64,000 nt of DNA from Mycocentrospora acerina (Eukaryota; Ascomycota; Dothideomycetes; Pleosporales), in contig JAKUHH010000090.1 in assembly GCA_022701365.1 (NCBI GenBank), positions 267,001-331,000 on the forward strand. The letters are read 5' to 3'. This document shows, piece by piece, positions 1 to 11,218 of this stretch. Both the position numbers and the translations under genes were made by a program. The notes under the pieces are model-generated. The model searched no databases, had not been told where the DNA came from, and saw nothing but the letters and a program-made list of their open reading frames with translations. Numbering within the stretch: position 1 is the stretch's first letter; each line of letters opens with the position of its first letter.

Positions 1-2191
1 TTTTTTACATTCGTGGTGTTTGGATAGATATGAATCAATGGGAATTGTTATTTGCGCTTTCTGACTTCCTGTGCCAACCATTTTTGTGAACTGAAAGTTT
101 CTTATGACCCTCACAATACCGACACTGCCATACAAAATTATTCAGGAGCTATTGCTGTGATTGAAAACTTCTCCTTCGGACGTGTCGCATGACCAGTGGA
201 ACTGTCCTTTCAAGTGTGATTGTTGTGATTGTTGTGAAGGAACCCAGTACCCCACATCGTCTTGATTGCTAATTCCACGCCCGATCGATATCTCCGTGTA
301 TCTATGTCTCCTAGAGTAGTTTTGAAAACTGAAGCTGATTTCAGCATCAAAGTGTTGCCTGGGAAGCTCTTTACCGTGCTCGAAGGAATTGACCGCAGTA
401 AGAAGCTCGTCCGCTGGTGATCCCATTGCTTTCGTCTCTGAATTAAAACGGTCGAAAAGTTAGCTAAATTGCTCAAGTTATCCCCTTCAATAGCCTCACT
501 CGATCTGGGCTATGACCTATAGGAGTTTTATCTATTACATGAAATCCTGCACTCAACTCATTTCCGTCACTTCCCTGAAAGTCAGCCCGCACCAATCCGT
601 TCCCCACGATGCCCCTCACATACGTCAGAGAGCATCATATATTTCACATCTGACCAGAAAAGCTAGGTGAAGGTGTCGTTGAGGCTTTTTTTCAGTCCAA
701 GGGTGGTTGGTCTGACGACCGTTAGCGCGCTGCCCTCGCCCATAAATACTTGGCCTCCCCCCTCACAATCCTCTTTTCTTTTTTCTTCAGGCATCTTGTG
801 ACGGCGGCGATGAAGCTTTGTGCTTTGTCGTCGTAACGGCCAGGCCGGCAAGGGCAGAACTGAAACCCCACGACGCGCAAGCTGCAGCATATCATCGGCT
901 GGAGTCGTTTCTTGTCGTTACTGTCAGGGGGACATTCGTATTCCAATACAAAACATTTTTTTGTTCATAAAAATTAATATGTGCCACTGTTTCTTCGTGT
1001 TGATTCCTTTTTGGTGATAATGTGATGTTGTGTTGCTGTTTCCTTTGCCTTGACGCGTCGTACGGAATCACTGTCACAAATTCAAAAACACGATGGTATC
1101 TCGCCCTTGGAGAGTTATTGTGCTCAGACTGTGACAGAGAAATTATTAATGAAATACAAGTTGTTCGAGCGATTCTGCCTTAAATGGCATGAAATTCATC
1201 ATTTTCATCTATCGTCAAAGGAGGAGCTACCGTCACTGCACCACACGGAGCGAATTCGAAACGCTATGCCAGCTCCGAGGGAAAATGACAATAAAATGAG
1301 TCTATAATTGAGCATTCAAAGAAAATCGATTATAGAACTGATGACGCTGACGAGAGATTAACCACTTCTCTGCTAAAGGACTCCAAGGCCGTAGACTACA
1401 ACTTTCAACAACCTCGTCACACAGCGATCTTCACCCTCTATCGGTAAACGGTGGGAATTCTATGAGGTACGAAGAGTTCAGGCAATGAACTGTGTTGGAA
1501 GAGACCAATTGGTTGAGTGAGGGCTCTGTGAGTCGGTCGAAACTGACCTGCACTGGAACCGCGAGAGTTGGGGAGCACTATGCGCATGAATAATCACGTT
1601 AAGGATGGTAGGGCATCCTTGAATAAATTATTAGCAAGGTAAAGATGGTCGCTATGATTGCCATGTACATTTTTTCAGTAACATGTCACAGTCTTCAGGC
1701 ACATCTATGGAGCCGGGAACGGCAACGAAAGATACACCATGAGTGAGCCCAATGTCAAAACTCTAGTATACTTTTGAAACGAACTCATTTACAGGATGTG
1801 TACTAATAATGAGAAATTTGAATCAGAAGCCGAAACGAATGAATGTGGCCTTGAAATCTTTGTATGGTGACTTCACTTGCTGCTCGTTTTCAGGCTCTCG
1901 CCGCCCTTCAACTTTACCAACCCACTCACTTGCCACAACTTCGACATCAGCACCACACGACACCCCTTGATCAATCATCAAAACGTTTCAAAGAAATATC
2001 GTACCACAGTGCCGTGAGTAGAAGTCCTCCGCAATCATCTGGCGTCTCAATGTCTCTTCTTGTTGTCACTCCGGGCCACAGCTCGACTCAGCTTGCTCAT
2101 AATGTCATGACAGGAAAGTCTAGAATTACCAGCCTAGAACAATTTTTGATCCTTACTTACAAGAATGCAACAGATACCGACCATCCAAACC
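1..2191. other. gene-poor stretch, nothing recognised
   Basis: No convincing coding region is visible. Only short AT-rich frames without family resemblance occur. A 115-codon frame beginning at 1864 overlaps the start of the next gene in a different phase and is probably its leader. Confidence 0.5.
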
Positions 2192-2582
2192 ATGTCCGCC
2201 AGACTACGTGAGCAGCAAGAGTTAGAGCGTCTTCAAGCCCTCTATGTCGGCACAGGTTTCGCGGCCACCAACGTGCATGAATTCTACAACAACGCCAACC
2301 AAGACATTTTGAACTCCTTCCTTAGACACCCTTCTTTCCTCCAGTACGCTTTGATTGGCCTCAGTCAGACCAGAGAGCAGACTCGAATTCAGATGCTTGA
2401 GCGGATGATTATGCCGGCTGGAGCTCCGAAGCCACCAAAGCGACCGGTACGATTCAGAAACCAGACGACTAGTAAAACAAATTGGAAGCTGATATGAACA
2501 GTGGGATGAGGCTGTGAAGATCAATAAGTCCAAGTCTGGTAAGGTTAAGAATCCACCACCGACGAAGAAGACCGACGCATAG
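2192..2582 (+). CDS. SF3b subunit 5 (SF3b10)-like splicing protein, divergent
   Basis: Two exons, 2192-2446 and 2502-2582, separated by a 55-base GT...AG intron in phase 0, give 111 residues. The N-terminus (MSARLREQQELERLQ, then YVGTG at about 19-23) and the block ending QMLERMIMPAGAPK follow the layout of SF3b5/Ysf3, the small U2 snRNP subunit that packs against SF3B1 and SF3B3. The usual HADTTKYEW motif after YVGTG is replaced by FAATNVHEF. A basic tail (KINKSKSGKVK) extends the protein beyond the usual 85-100 residues. The start at 2192 is preferred over the in-frame ATG at 2165 because family members begin just before LRxQQELE. It sits alone in a gene-poor area. It may be a diverged paralogue rather than the essential subunit. 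Family assignment is by remembered resemblance. Confidence 0.72.
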
Positions 2583-3362
2583 GAGTAGAAGGCTCTTCGG
2601 TTTGATGGAAGATACAAAGGGGTGGCAATATAGAAACCATGAGGAGAGTTAACCGATAAACTTCATGGCAAGAAGTGATCTGTTCCCGGTGGTTCAGTGC
2701 CATTAGAATTGTAAAGACCGCTCAACGTAGCCATAGTTCAAATATATGATCAGGCTTTGAAGCTTCATCAGTCTTCATAATAAACTTCGTTGTGAAGATC
2801 GTCCATTAAGGTCCGTCTTCATTGACTGAAGGTGACACAGTTGTACCTTTGGAAGAAGTGTCTCTGAATTTGGATACAAATTGCATTTCACGACAACTTC
2901 TCCAAAGGCATGATCGGAATCCAGAGTCAATGGTGCGGACCAGATCAAACAAGACATTATATTGCCTTCTATTTTACGTGACGAAATTATATCTCCAGTC
3001 TAAAATGCACAATGTAATCTTTGTCAAGCAAAAAAGGAGTAAGTTTCCACAAGATGTACGTTCAAAGAAGTCAACTGCATGAAACGAACACATCAACTAC
3101 TGACAATTTCGCCTGCGCATACATTTTCATGAAGCTCAGCTACTCTCCGTCAGGTATTCTGTCTTTACCACATTATGCCTCGTTGTAAAACCCATTCTGT
3201 CGTTGTATCTTCTCCATCGATAGCCTTTGTCTTCTTCGCTCAATTCATCCCTGAGCTTACATGTTTTATAACTCTGCGAAGGGAACGTTTCACCCTCATG
3301 GAGAAACTGTCTTTGCCATTCATTCGGGTAAGACTCTCCGTCTACGCCATGTTAGTGATTGA
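2583..3362. other. intergenic, nothing recognised
   Basis: Short frames on both strands show no domain or splice structure that I can support. Confidence 0.4.
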
Positions 3363-3692
3363 TCAACAAGAGTAGAGTTTTTGAAGACACACCAAGTATG
3401 AACCTTCTCTCTTCTCTTTCTCCTCAGCCTCCCTCTTCTCAGCCTGTTCCTGAGCCTCGAATATTTCCCACATCGCGAGGGGTCTCGGGTGGAAAGGGTT
3501 TCGGAATTTGATGTGACGGATATGCATCTTGTTTGTGGATTGTGGAAGGCTTTGTGGGAGAGTGTGATCGATGAACAGTGATTGAATGAAAATATCAATG
3601 ATTGGCTTTCGTTCTTGGAGAAATATGGGATAGAGTTGACTTGAATTTCTATCGAGTGCCAAGATGTGATTGGCGGATGGAGTCTCGGGCAT
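3363..3692 (-). CDS. hypothetical protein, 109 residues
   Basis: A single open frame starts with ATG at 3692 and ends at 3363. The product has no recognised family. Its C-terminal third is a charged helix-like run (EAQEQAEKREAEEKEKREG) that could form a short coiled coil. There is no signal peptide or membrane segment. The frame could be a chance ORF or the last exon of a longer gene, because no upstream exon was identified. Confidence 0.27.
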   Translation of the reverse strand: MPETPSANHILALDRNSSQLYPIFLQERKPIIDIFIQSLFIDHTLPQSLPQSTNKMHIRHIKFRNPFHPRPLAMWEIFEAQEQAEKREAEEKEKREGSYLVCLQKLYSC

Positions 3693-4083
3693 GAGAGTAG
3701 TCGAGCGGCGCTAGCGCTTTGCCAAATTACAACCACGCTGCAGCAATGTGGTGATGTCAAAGTGAATGCCCATTTAGCCTTGAAATTCTATGGTTCGTAT
3801 AACGCTTTTCCATTTTTCAATTCCGGGATCAAGTCTTCGGCCTTGTAAGTGTGACTATCTTTCGGAGCTTTGACGAACTTGGTTGTTATCTGGATGAATT
3901 GGCTTGTCACCTGATGCCAAGCGCTAACTCGTGGTGGATTGTTTTGACCAGAGTGAAACCCAGATGTTTGTGTACATATTGAGGAAATCCTTTCAGATCC
4001 AGTTCCACTCAAACTTCCCTCTTTATCACTCCTTCAGTTTCGACACAACATCAAAGCCCACCTTTTCACTACTTCGTCTCAAA
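3693..4083. other. intergenic, promoter side of the 4084 gene
   Basis: It holds the leader of the downstream gene. The frame of that gene is open from 3931, but the first ATG with a good context (AAAATG) is at 4084. Confidence 0.4.
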
Positions 4084-4861
4084 ATGTCGAACCCCCACCA
4101 GGAATACACTCGCCGAGCGGAAGCTGACTTTGGAGATCGTCTTGCCTATGCGCGCCGCCTTCCTCCAGATCAGGCAGCGCCTCTGCCCCTTTCACGGTAT
4201 TTCTCGGCTATCCCTGAAGGTGGCATTTGTCTCGAACCATTCGAGTCCAGCAAGGCCGCAGAAGAAAACGATTCTGCTTCTCAGAAACCTCTCATTGGCG
4301 TTTCTTCAGATGAATGTGTCCCGTCCAAAGACACAATGGTATCCATAAACGAGGTCAAGTCCTCTGCAGGCGTAAGTGTGAAATGATCTCTTCTCATTTT
4401 CCATTGCTGACTTGAAATAGAATACTCCACGTACTGTTCTACTCGGTCCATTACGCATGGTACGCTTACAGTGCGTAAATAACGAGATTCTCGCACCGGT
4501 CCTCAAATTCCTCGACGAAATCATGCCCATCGAGCTTCAAACTCCAAAGGAGTACGATCATATCTTTCCGGAGATTGTCTATTCGATCACAGTTCCAATT
4601 GGAGATGCAGACTGGGCTGATTACCAGAGAGTCCTGGCTGTCTTCCCCCGTGTGGCTGCTTTCAACGCTATGCTGTCTGTTGGTGATGTCGCTTTTGATC
4701 AGGTCACTACGATGCACCCAACAGCACCTTTGCTATCACAGGGGGCGAAGCTGGAAGATATCCTCTCTGTCCTCGTCAGCAAGTACAACTTGGGAATTCC
4801 GTGGGACGTGACAAAGCCTTGGGAGAAGCCTGGTCAGGAAGACTGGAAGTACGTGGTTTGA
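4084..4861 (+). CDS. hypothetical protein, 242 residues, two exons
   Basis: Exon 1 is 4084-4371 and exon 2 is 4421-4861. The 49-base intron starts GTAAGTG and ends AAATAG, in phase 0, so the frame runs through without correction. The N-terminal 95 residues are polar and probably disordered. The second exon encodes a compact-looking region of about 145 residues with alternating hydrophobic segments (for example PVLKFLDEIMPIELQ and DWADYQRVLAVFP). I do not recognise the family. No signal peptide, membrane helix or metal motif is visible. The clean intron and fungal-type leader argue that it is a real gene. Confidence 0.7.
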
Positions 4862-5865
4862 TAACAAGGCAGCTTGTGGAAGCTGGAGGAGCTATTCAGA
4901 ACCAGCTTGGAATACATATGTGGCAGTTTCTTTTTTCTCTTCTTTCAATTTTCAGAAGATGTGTGCGATTGTGTCGCACATTCTTGTCTTCGTGCCGGAA
5001 TGGTGTTCTTAAGGCATTTACCTTTTCCTTGATCAATTGTTTATCTCTCGACGTGGCTGTCGCCTTAGTGACGGATCACAATCATGCGTCCGAGGGTTGT
5101 TTCTTCGTGCGTCGGACGTAATAATGCTGCGATTTTCTTTGGTTATACTAAAATATCATCTTTTCCTCTTGAAGACCAAACATGCCAGAGTCTTTTAATC
5201 ACTATGAAGTTCATACAACAACAGTGGGTAACACCTTATAGCTGCTCGTTTCAATCGACAACTTCACTGAAAAACGGTCAGCTCTTACACTTCTTCAGCG
5301 TCGATTCATGAACTGGGATAAAACACGGCACAAGTAGTGACCACCTTAGATGCTGTGTTGCCACAAATTATGTTCCAGTTTAAAGGTACTATTTCTAAAG
5401 TGTTAAGGCTCGGAAATCTCATACAAAGCGCCATAATTTAGGTGATGGAAGGAACGAAGAGAGTGAGATTCAACGTGTACCACTTGTGAGAGTGGAACTT
5501 TGGGGTGATATTGATACCATAGATTAAAAAATAGGAGACGAAAATGACTAGGGTGAGATCGAGGGTCACTCTGCAAAAATGATTCGATGATTCATGCTCC
5601 AGCAGTGTGAACACTGTTTCATCTAAGAAGGGGGTAAAAAGCGCTGGAAAAATGAGTGGACTTGTTTTTAGTCAGGACTTCAAAGCATAACCAGCACCAT
5701 TTTCGAAGTTTCATATGATATTGAAAAAGGGGGTACTGAGGAGTTTTCGATTCTCACTGATCCTCAAGACGCACTGATCCTGAATTTATATCTTCCGCGA
5801 TGAGACAGAAAGAATTAACAAGTCTAAATGGTGATTGATAGCTCCGATTGCCTAAAGAATAACAA
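4862..5865. other. intergenic, 3' region and AT-rich spacer
   Basis: The first 260 bases are the probable 3' UTR of the preceding gene, and open frames there are shadows of it. The remainder is AT-rich and shows nothing I can name. Confidence 0.4.
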
Positions 5866-5937
5866 GATGTTATAGTGTAGTGGTATCACGCTGTTATTTG
5901 ATTACAAGGCAACCCACGTTCGATTCGTGGTAACATC
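5866..5937 (+). tRNA. tRNA-Gln(TTG)-like gene, possibly degenerate
   Basis: A 72-base segment has a perfect 7-bp acceptor pair (GATGTTA at 5866-5872 with TAACATC at 5931-5937). It has a short D-arm with GTG/CAC and a perfect T-arm (CCACG-TTCGATT-CGTGG, 5914-5930). The A-box (TAGTGTAGTGG) resembles fungal tRNA-Gln. The anticodon loop region reads ATTTGAT, giving TTG. The anticodon stem (CTGTT against ACAAG) has two mismatches, so the gene may be a pseudogene or an unusual tRNA. A T5 run at 5985-5989 lies beyond a hairpin and could terminate Pol III. Confidence 0.5.
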
Positions 5938-5940
5938 AAT

Positions 5941-5983
5941 CCAGAGTTCGAGAGTTCAGTTACGCTGAGTTCTCGAACTATGG
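5941..5983. repeat. inverted-repeat hairpin just 3' of the tRNA-like gene
   Basis: Arms 5945-5959 and 5965-5979 pair over 15 positions with two mismatches around a TTACG loop, and the stem extends by three more pairs outward. The left arm begins with CCAGAGTTCGAGAGTTC. The exact reverse complement of those 17 bases recurs at 6533-6549. A T5 run follows at 5985-5989. Confidence 0.75.
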
Positions 5984-8736
5984 CTTTTTGAGTCTACTTT
6001 TTTTGAATGATGCAAAGCGCATATTCGTAAACACGGGCAGATTTCCCTAGGCACCGACTTCCTGTGGAATCCGCTTGCTGTAGATAGTCTTCGTTCACAC
6101 AAGTTGACGGTCTTTTTTGCTAGCATGACCTGTGTCACAATTTTCCACCACCGAATTCGATCCGGATCCTGCAAGGCATGTTGGTTCCAATTCCAGAAAA
6201 ACGTGAACCCGAATTCATTCCTACCCTTTCTGACTGATGTGAAACATACCAGTACCATTGTGGTCTTTCCAGCCCCCTTGACCAGATCTTTACCTCGGAG
6301 ATATCAGCTAAAATCCAAGATAATGCTTGGTGAAAGCGAATGGCGATCAAAACTCAAAATCCTCTCGACTTCACCTTCTCTTTTGCCTGAATTTCCTCGC
6401 TGCCGCCTTGTTTGCCTCGGAGCAAGATTTTCCGGTGACCGTAGCGCGCCCACTGGTAGTATAAATATATGCCATTTTTCCTGATTTCTCCTCCACTCAT
6501 GTCAACCACCTTCAGTACTCCTTCGGGGGCGCGAACTCTCGAACTCTGGAAGCCGCCTGGCCTCTGGCCAGTAAGTGAACTCTCAAACTCTCTTTTTCTC
6601 CTCTTCGTACTGATGTCAAAAGTAAGCGCGGCCATTTTTTTGCTCGCGGGGATGGTTGATTCTCCCACGGGAATCACCATCCCCGCGTTCCTCAAACATT
6701 TGGGGGGTGGCCTGTGAGTTCTCAAACACTACCCACTGAAATTTCTTGACTGACTATGATAGCTTGCGGCCACCAAACCTGCCTGAAGAGGCTGGCTTCT
6801 CATGCATTCACGTGTGAGAGTCAAGCTCCTCAAGAGCACCGAGACGTCCTCACCAAGCCACTGGTCCCGGCACAATCACAGCCTAGCCCATGCCATCCCA
6901 AAACCACCACATCGTTGTTGCTGGGTTGGGTTGTGCCGCACAACTACTTCAGCTCGACGGAACAAACAAGCTTCACGACTTCGAAATCTATCCTCTGTTG
7001 ATAATGCACAACTTTGCGCTCGTCAGGTAAAAAAAGCTTTTCATACATAGTTTGTTCACTTACTGACTCGAACCCAGAATTATTGGATGGCTTACAACGA
7101 AATGGTCTCGGAGGTTTTGTGATTACAATCAATAAGACTTCAATCAAGAATCCCTTCTCAAACTTGAACTCTGTCTCGAGTGAATCAATGATATTATAGC
7201 TCATATGACTCCTATCTTTTCTCTTCTGTGACTGTGACATGTTAAGTTTTCATTCGATGAAGATGCAACGATGTGATGCCTTCACAGTTTCTTGTAAACG
7301 TCAAGTAAAATGCGACGTTCAGATGAAAGCTCAAGGCTTATCTCTTGGTGAGATTGCTGCCGCCTGGTATGTGATTGTTCAGCTCGTACTGCTTTGTCAA
7401 ATTATTAAGGCGATAATGTGTGACCACGCACAAGCTAAGAATGACAGCAAAGCCATGTGTCTCATGTCCAAACCTGTTTTTCTCGAACCAATGATGGTGG
7501 ATGAGAGATCCTCCATTGTAAGCGTATGGCCCATTTGCTTTGATAGCCGTAGCTCATATGTGCCATATGAATCGCATACCAATAGCTTCACTCAAGGCTA
7601 TACTCACGCTCTTTTATTCTTTGATACTTCTGTATCTTGTCACTCGGAGCCCCTTTGACAATTCCGCACTGTTTGCCACAAAAATTTTGAATTCTTTTTT
7701 CCTTATGTAGCAAGGTGGACCACCGTCGTGTAATATCCTTATAGTTTTGGTGTAATTATGGAGGCCAGCAAGGTCGATGGGACCTCTATCGACGCGGTGC
7801 CCCGAGTGATCGTAGATGGACAACTTCCATGATATGGCGCCACCGCCTTCCCCATATAGATAGTGATCCGAATACCTTTACCTCATTTTTCTTGGATAGA
7901 ATGACGGAGTCTTTGATGGGAATTTTGGATCATCGGAAGCTGGAATATCGTGTAAAGAGACTGAATGACGGCTCGCGACTGGGGGCAGAGCAGCATCTGG
8001 CGATAGAACGGGTTGGGAATGTGTCAGGGAGGCCTTGTAGTAGATGATATCTGTAAGTGTATCTTTTCATTGGGTTTTGATGCATGGCCGGTGTGGGAGA
8101 ATCAGATACGGTCTCAAGTTGCTCGGTAGGTGGCAAGTGGCTAGAGGGATTGTGAATGATAAGCGGAGAAAATGTGATGGCCTGTTATATACCCAACTTT
8201 CAAACGCAACCATTGCATTCAATTCTCCTGATATCTGTCCTTGGAGTGGTGTTGTCATGGCCATAGACTGTGACGGAAGCTCGAGTGATGTGCTTTGCCT
8301 GAGATGGCAGTAAGCCCATGAAAGCACCATGGGCTGCGATAGATCTTCCACCCATCCAACAACGTGGAAACTGAGAAAATCGACATACTTTTCATCTTTT
8401 TCTTCGAAGAGAAGTTGATTTTCCGTACTCGGAGAGTGTCAGTGCATAGTGCACCCTCGACCACCCCGCATCAGCACAACGGGTTGTTCATCCCACCAAC
8501 ACCATCCCACATCTCAAATCAATCGCAAAATCAATCTGTCCGAGGGGATTTATTCTAGAAGGATGATCGACAGGGGCCGTACTCATGCTAATATCCAGAC
8601 TCCAAGTTCTCCGACGCTCCCCTCCTGTCACGCACGCGCTGCCCGACTTCAACTTTTCAACCGCGGTCTTCTCCTCGAAGAGACATATAGCGCACAGATG
8701 ATGGAGATACTAAAGAACACACCTAATCTCTACTAG
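5984..8736. other. gene-poor stretch with repeat cluster
   Basis: It contains inverted and direct copies of a GAACTCTCGAACTCTGG-type motif at 6533-6549, 6577-6592 and 6716-6727, and a small CTGGCC-TCT-GGCCAG hairpin at 6557-6571. A 43-base hairpin at 6645-6687 is listed separately. Open frames of up to 139 codons (for example 7239-7658) show no domain or convincing splice structure. Confidence 0.45.
6645..6687. repeat. near-perfect GC-rich palindrome
   Basis: CGCGGGGATGGTTGATTC is followed by an 8-base loop (TCCCACGG) and GAATCACCATCCCCGCG. The arms pair over 17 bp with a single bulged T. The element is far more GC-rich than its surroundings. It resembles the stem of a transposable-element terminus or a structured RNA. 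No gene is adjacent. Confidence 0.8.
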
Positions 8737-9380
8737 TATTTTGTCGAGTCGACTACCCGAAGGTCGATATGGGGTTGGGCGTTGTGGAAATGGACACAGC
8801 CCCTCATTTTGAGTCGCATTACTCCAGCCTTCGCGCAGCTGAAAGAAGCCGTCACCGGAGATATTTCTTGGACGCTAGAAGAGGTAAGAATTGTCACCTC
8901 GTGCAGATCAGGTAAGGTTTGAAGGAGCTGGCTGCTGTGGTGACCGCCGTCCACTCAACGCGTGTCTACAATCGCAAGCCATCGAGCCCGCCTCATCCCT
9001 TCAAACACATTGTTTCTCTTTCCAAAGGGAAGAACTGATTCACTCTTACTGGCACAAATGTCATTTGCAGGAGCAAGCTCCGCCTCGTAGGCGGAGACTT
9101 TGTCCTACACAACAGCGAAAAGTCCGCGGGACAGGGACCATTGTAAGTTTTTTCCACCCAGACGCGCGACATCTCCTGAAGCACAGAACCAAACACTGTG
9201 CAATGTCAATCTCCTCGTCAAGAAACCTTTTCAGGTACGTATGCTGACGCGAAGACAGACCATCGAGAATCCTCTCAGATCGTCGTTACCGCCAGCCTCT
9301 TATTTATGAAGAAGCCCCAGAACAGCTCTCTTGACGACTGTTTCCTCGAGTTCCCAAATTTGGAATCTTTTTCGTCATGA
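8737..9380 (+). pseudogene. probable decayed or mis-spliced multi-exon gene, product unknown
   Basis: Several coding-like fragments lie in order on the plus strand. The first, 8737-8883, follows an acceptor-like CTACTAG and ends LEE before GTAAGA; it contains ITPAFAQLKEAVTGDISW. The second, 8922-9035, contains ELAAVVTAVHSTRVYN and IVSLSKGK. The third, 9072-9142, follows TTTGCAG and precedes GTAAGT; it contains LRLVGGDFVLHNSEKS. The fourth, 9198-9380, is open and ends FPNLESFSS. No GT donor is visible after the second fragment, where an in-frame stop (TGA, 9036-9038) lies instead. I could not assemble one clean reading frame or name the family. A perfect 8-bp stem (CTCCGCCT-CGT-AGGCGGAG) lies inside the third fragment. 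Confidence 0.38.
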
Positions 9381-11218
9381 ATTCCACGGATGAGATATCA
9401 ATGTAAGAATACCCTTGAATGCCGAGACAACTCTAAGGCTAATACAACTCTAATCTCAGCCTTACAAGACCAGCGCCCCTACACTTGCCATCAGAAGACT
9501 ACCAGTGTATCGCATCTAGTCCGAGTATAACGAAATTAAGAAATGTCTCGCAGAGAGCCGTTAACGCAGGAGATATGTGCCATGGTCAAGCGTTTGGCGC
9601 TTAATGAACGGCAGTAACCCATCAAAAACTCCCCACACTGTTGGCCGAGGGACACTGGAAAGAACAGCCCTGGTTACAACCCACTCAAAACGCCCAGGTA
9701 GCGGTGCGCTCACCCCGCGCAATAGCAGATGAAGTCGAAGTCAAAGTCAAACTCGGAAATTGCGCCTAAGAACGGATTCTTCCACGCGGCTTTGCAGGTC
9801 CTCTGAATTTCCCCGCGACGCTATCTAAGAAGTCCACCGAAAGCTTTATCTCCGAAGCTTTGTGTTAAGAAGCCACACCTGAGTAGCTGTTTTGCTGCCT
9901 TATAAGCTTTTACGCAGCCTCTTTACGAGGATAGAGTACCGGTACGTCCATTAGTGAGAGTCTCGAGTGAACCCAGTGGAGCTAAAGGCGTTCAATGTAG
10001 CGCAAGTTTCGCTTCAAATGACGCGCTTGGAACATTCTGAAGTCTTCACAAGATCTTGGCTGTGAGATTGGTGCTCCAGTCGAGATTTGAGGGCCTCAGA
10101 AGCACATAGCACTGACAAGACACAGAATCCAAGTTCAACGGCAAGTTGCTCTACCTGTATTCCCAAGAATATCGTAATGCCAAAAAGCTTAGTGCGAGCA
10201 TATCCCACCCAAGCCCTACAATGGAGGTGTCTGTTGAGCCGATCGTAATGTGCTTTGTGCATAAGACACTGTCAATCTGCTCGGAGCCGCAGGATGAAGT
10301 TTCATAATATGAGCAGAAAGACTCTGATCTCGAGAGAAAACAATGTCCCGGACTGTAGATCGAAATGCTGATTTTTCCGGATACAGTCTTATCGGAGAGA
10401 TATCTCCATTTACTTGTCTCGATGATGATTTCGGGAACATAGACATGAACTTGTTCACGATCACCTCATGAGTTCCCACTTCTCTCGTGCAGGAACAAGA
10501 ATTAACATCTTAGCTCCCGAAGTCGCCCATAATCTCATTGCCGCAACGCGATGGAATAACGAGAACCTACTACCAATCGACCGAATCTAAGCCTGCCATG
10601 CCGAGGACCACCCGTCGCAGCACGATGACTACACTAAGCTCTGAAGAATGAACTAAATAAAAGGGCACAAACACCAACAAAATGTGAAGATCGAACACAT
10701 TGACTGTGTGTAGTAGTACTAAGCAAGCGGTGTGTCGAGCAAGGGCCGCCCTTTTATCAGTCAGTGCACTCGGCAAGGGAGTCCCTTAACGAATAACTCT
10801 CGCCTGGCTTCATTCGCGATATTTTTCGGTTCGGGTTAATGTGGCGTAGAGTAATTCGAGACCTTGCAGATCTCCAAGTCCGTCGCCACATCCCCAAGTC
10901 TTCGAGTTCTAATGTAATCCCGAGGCCGTCAGCACTTGATAGTGACGCATTGGCCCTTGGGATCAATATCTTCGAGCCATGCCAATCATTACTTTCTCGC
11001 GCTTGTGAAGCCTAGGAGTTCCTTCAGCACGCCATCACCATTTCCGCAGCAACGTCCGTTTTATGTAAGTGACCGTCTATCACATTGATTCAACCAGATC
11101 CGACCAAGTTGCGAAGGTGTGTGAACAGTAGCAGGCAAATATTTCGTCAATTCCGGCTGCTTGGCTCATTGCCAACCCCTACAGTTGAAAGGTCGTGCTA
11201 CCAAATTGCCATCAGGGT
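9381..11218. other. gene-poor stretch, nothing recognised
   Basis: Short frames on both strands have no family resemblance. A two-exon frame of 56 codons can be drawn (9377-9402 joined to 9460-9604), but it is short enough to be chance. Confidence 0.4.

Noticed and set aside
4801..5121. 106-codon frame after the two-exon gene
   Set aside because: It overlaps the end of exon 2 in another phase and continues into the 3' UTR.
7065..7080. Minus-strand GGTTCGAGTC, a B-box-like sequence
   Set aside because: The flanking bases do not form a T-stem and no A box or acceptor pair was found.
9377..9604. 56-codon two-exon model starting MNSTDEIS
   Set aside because: Phases agree but the length is within what chance allows and no homology is apparent.
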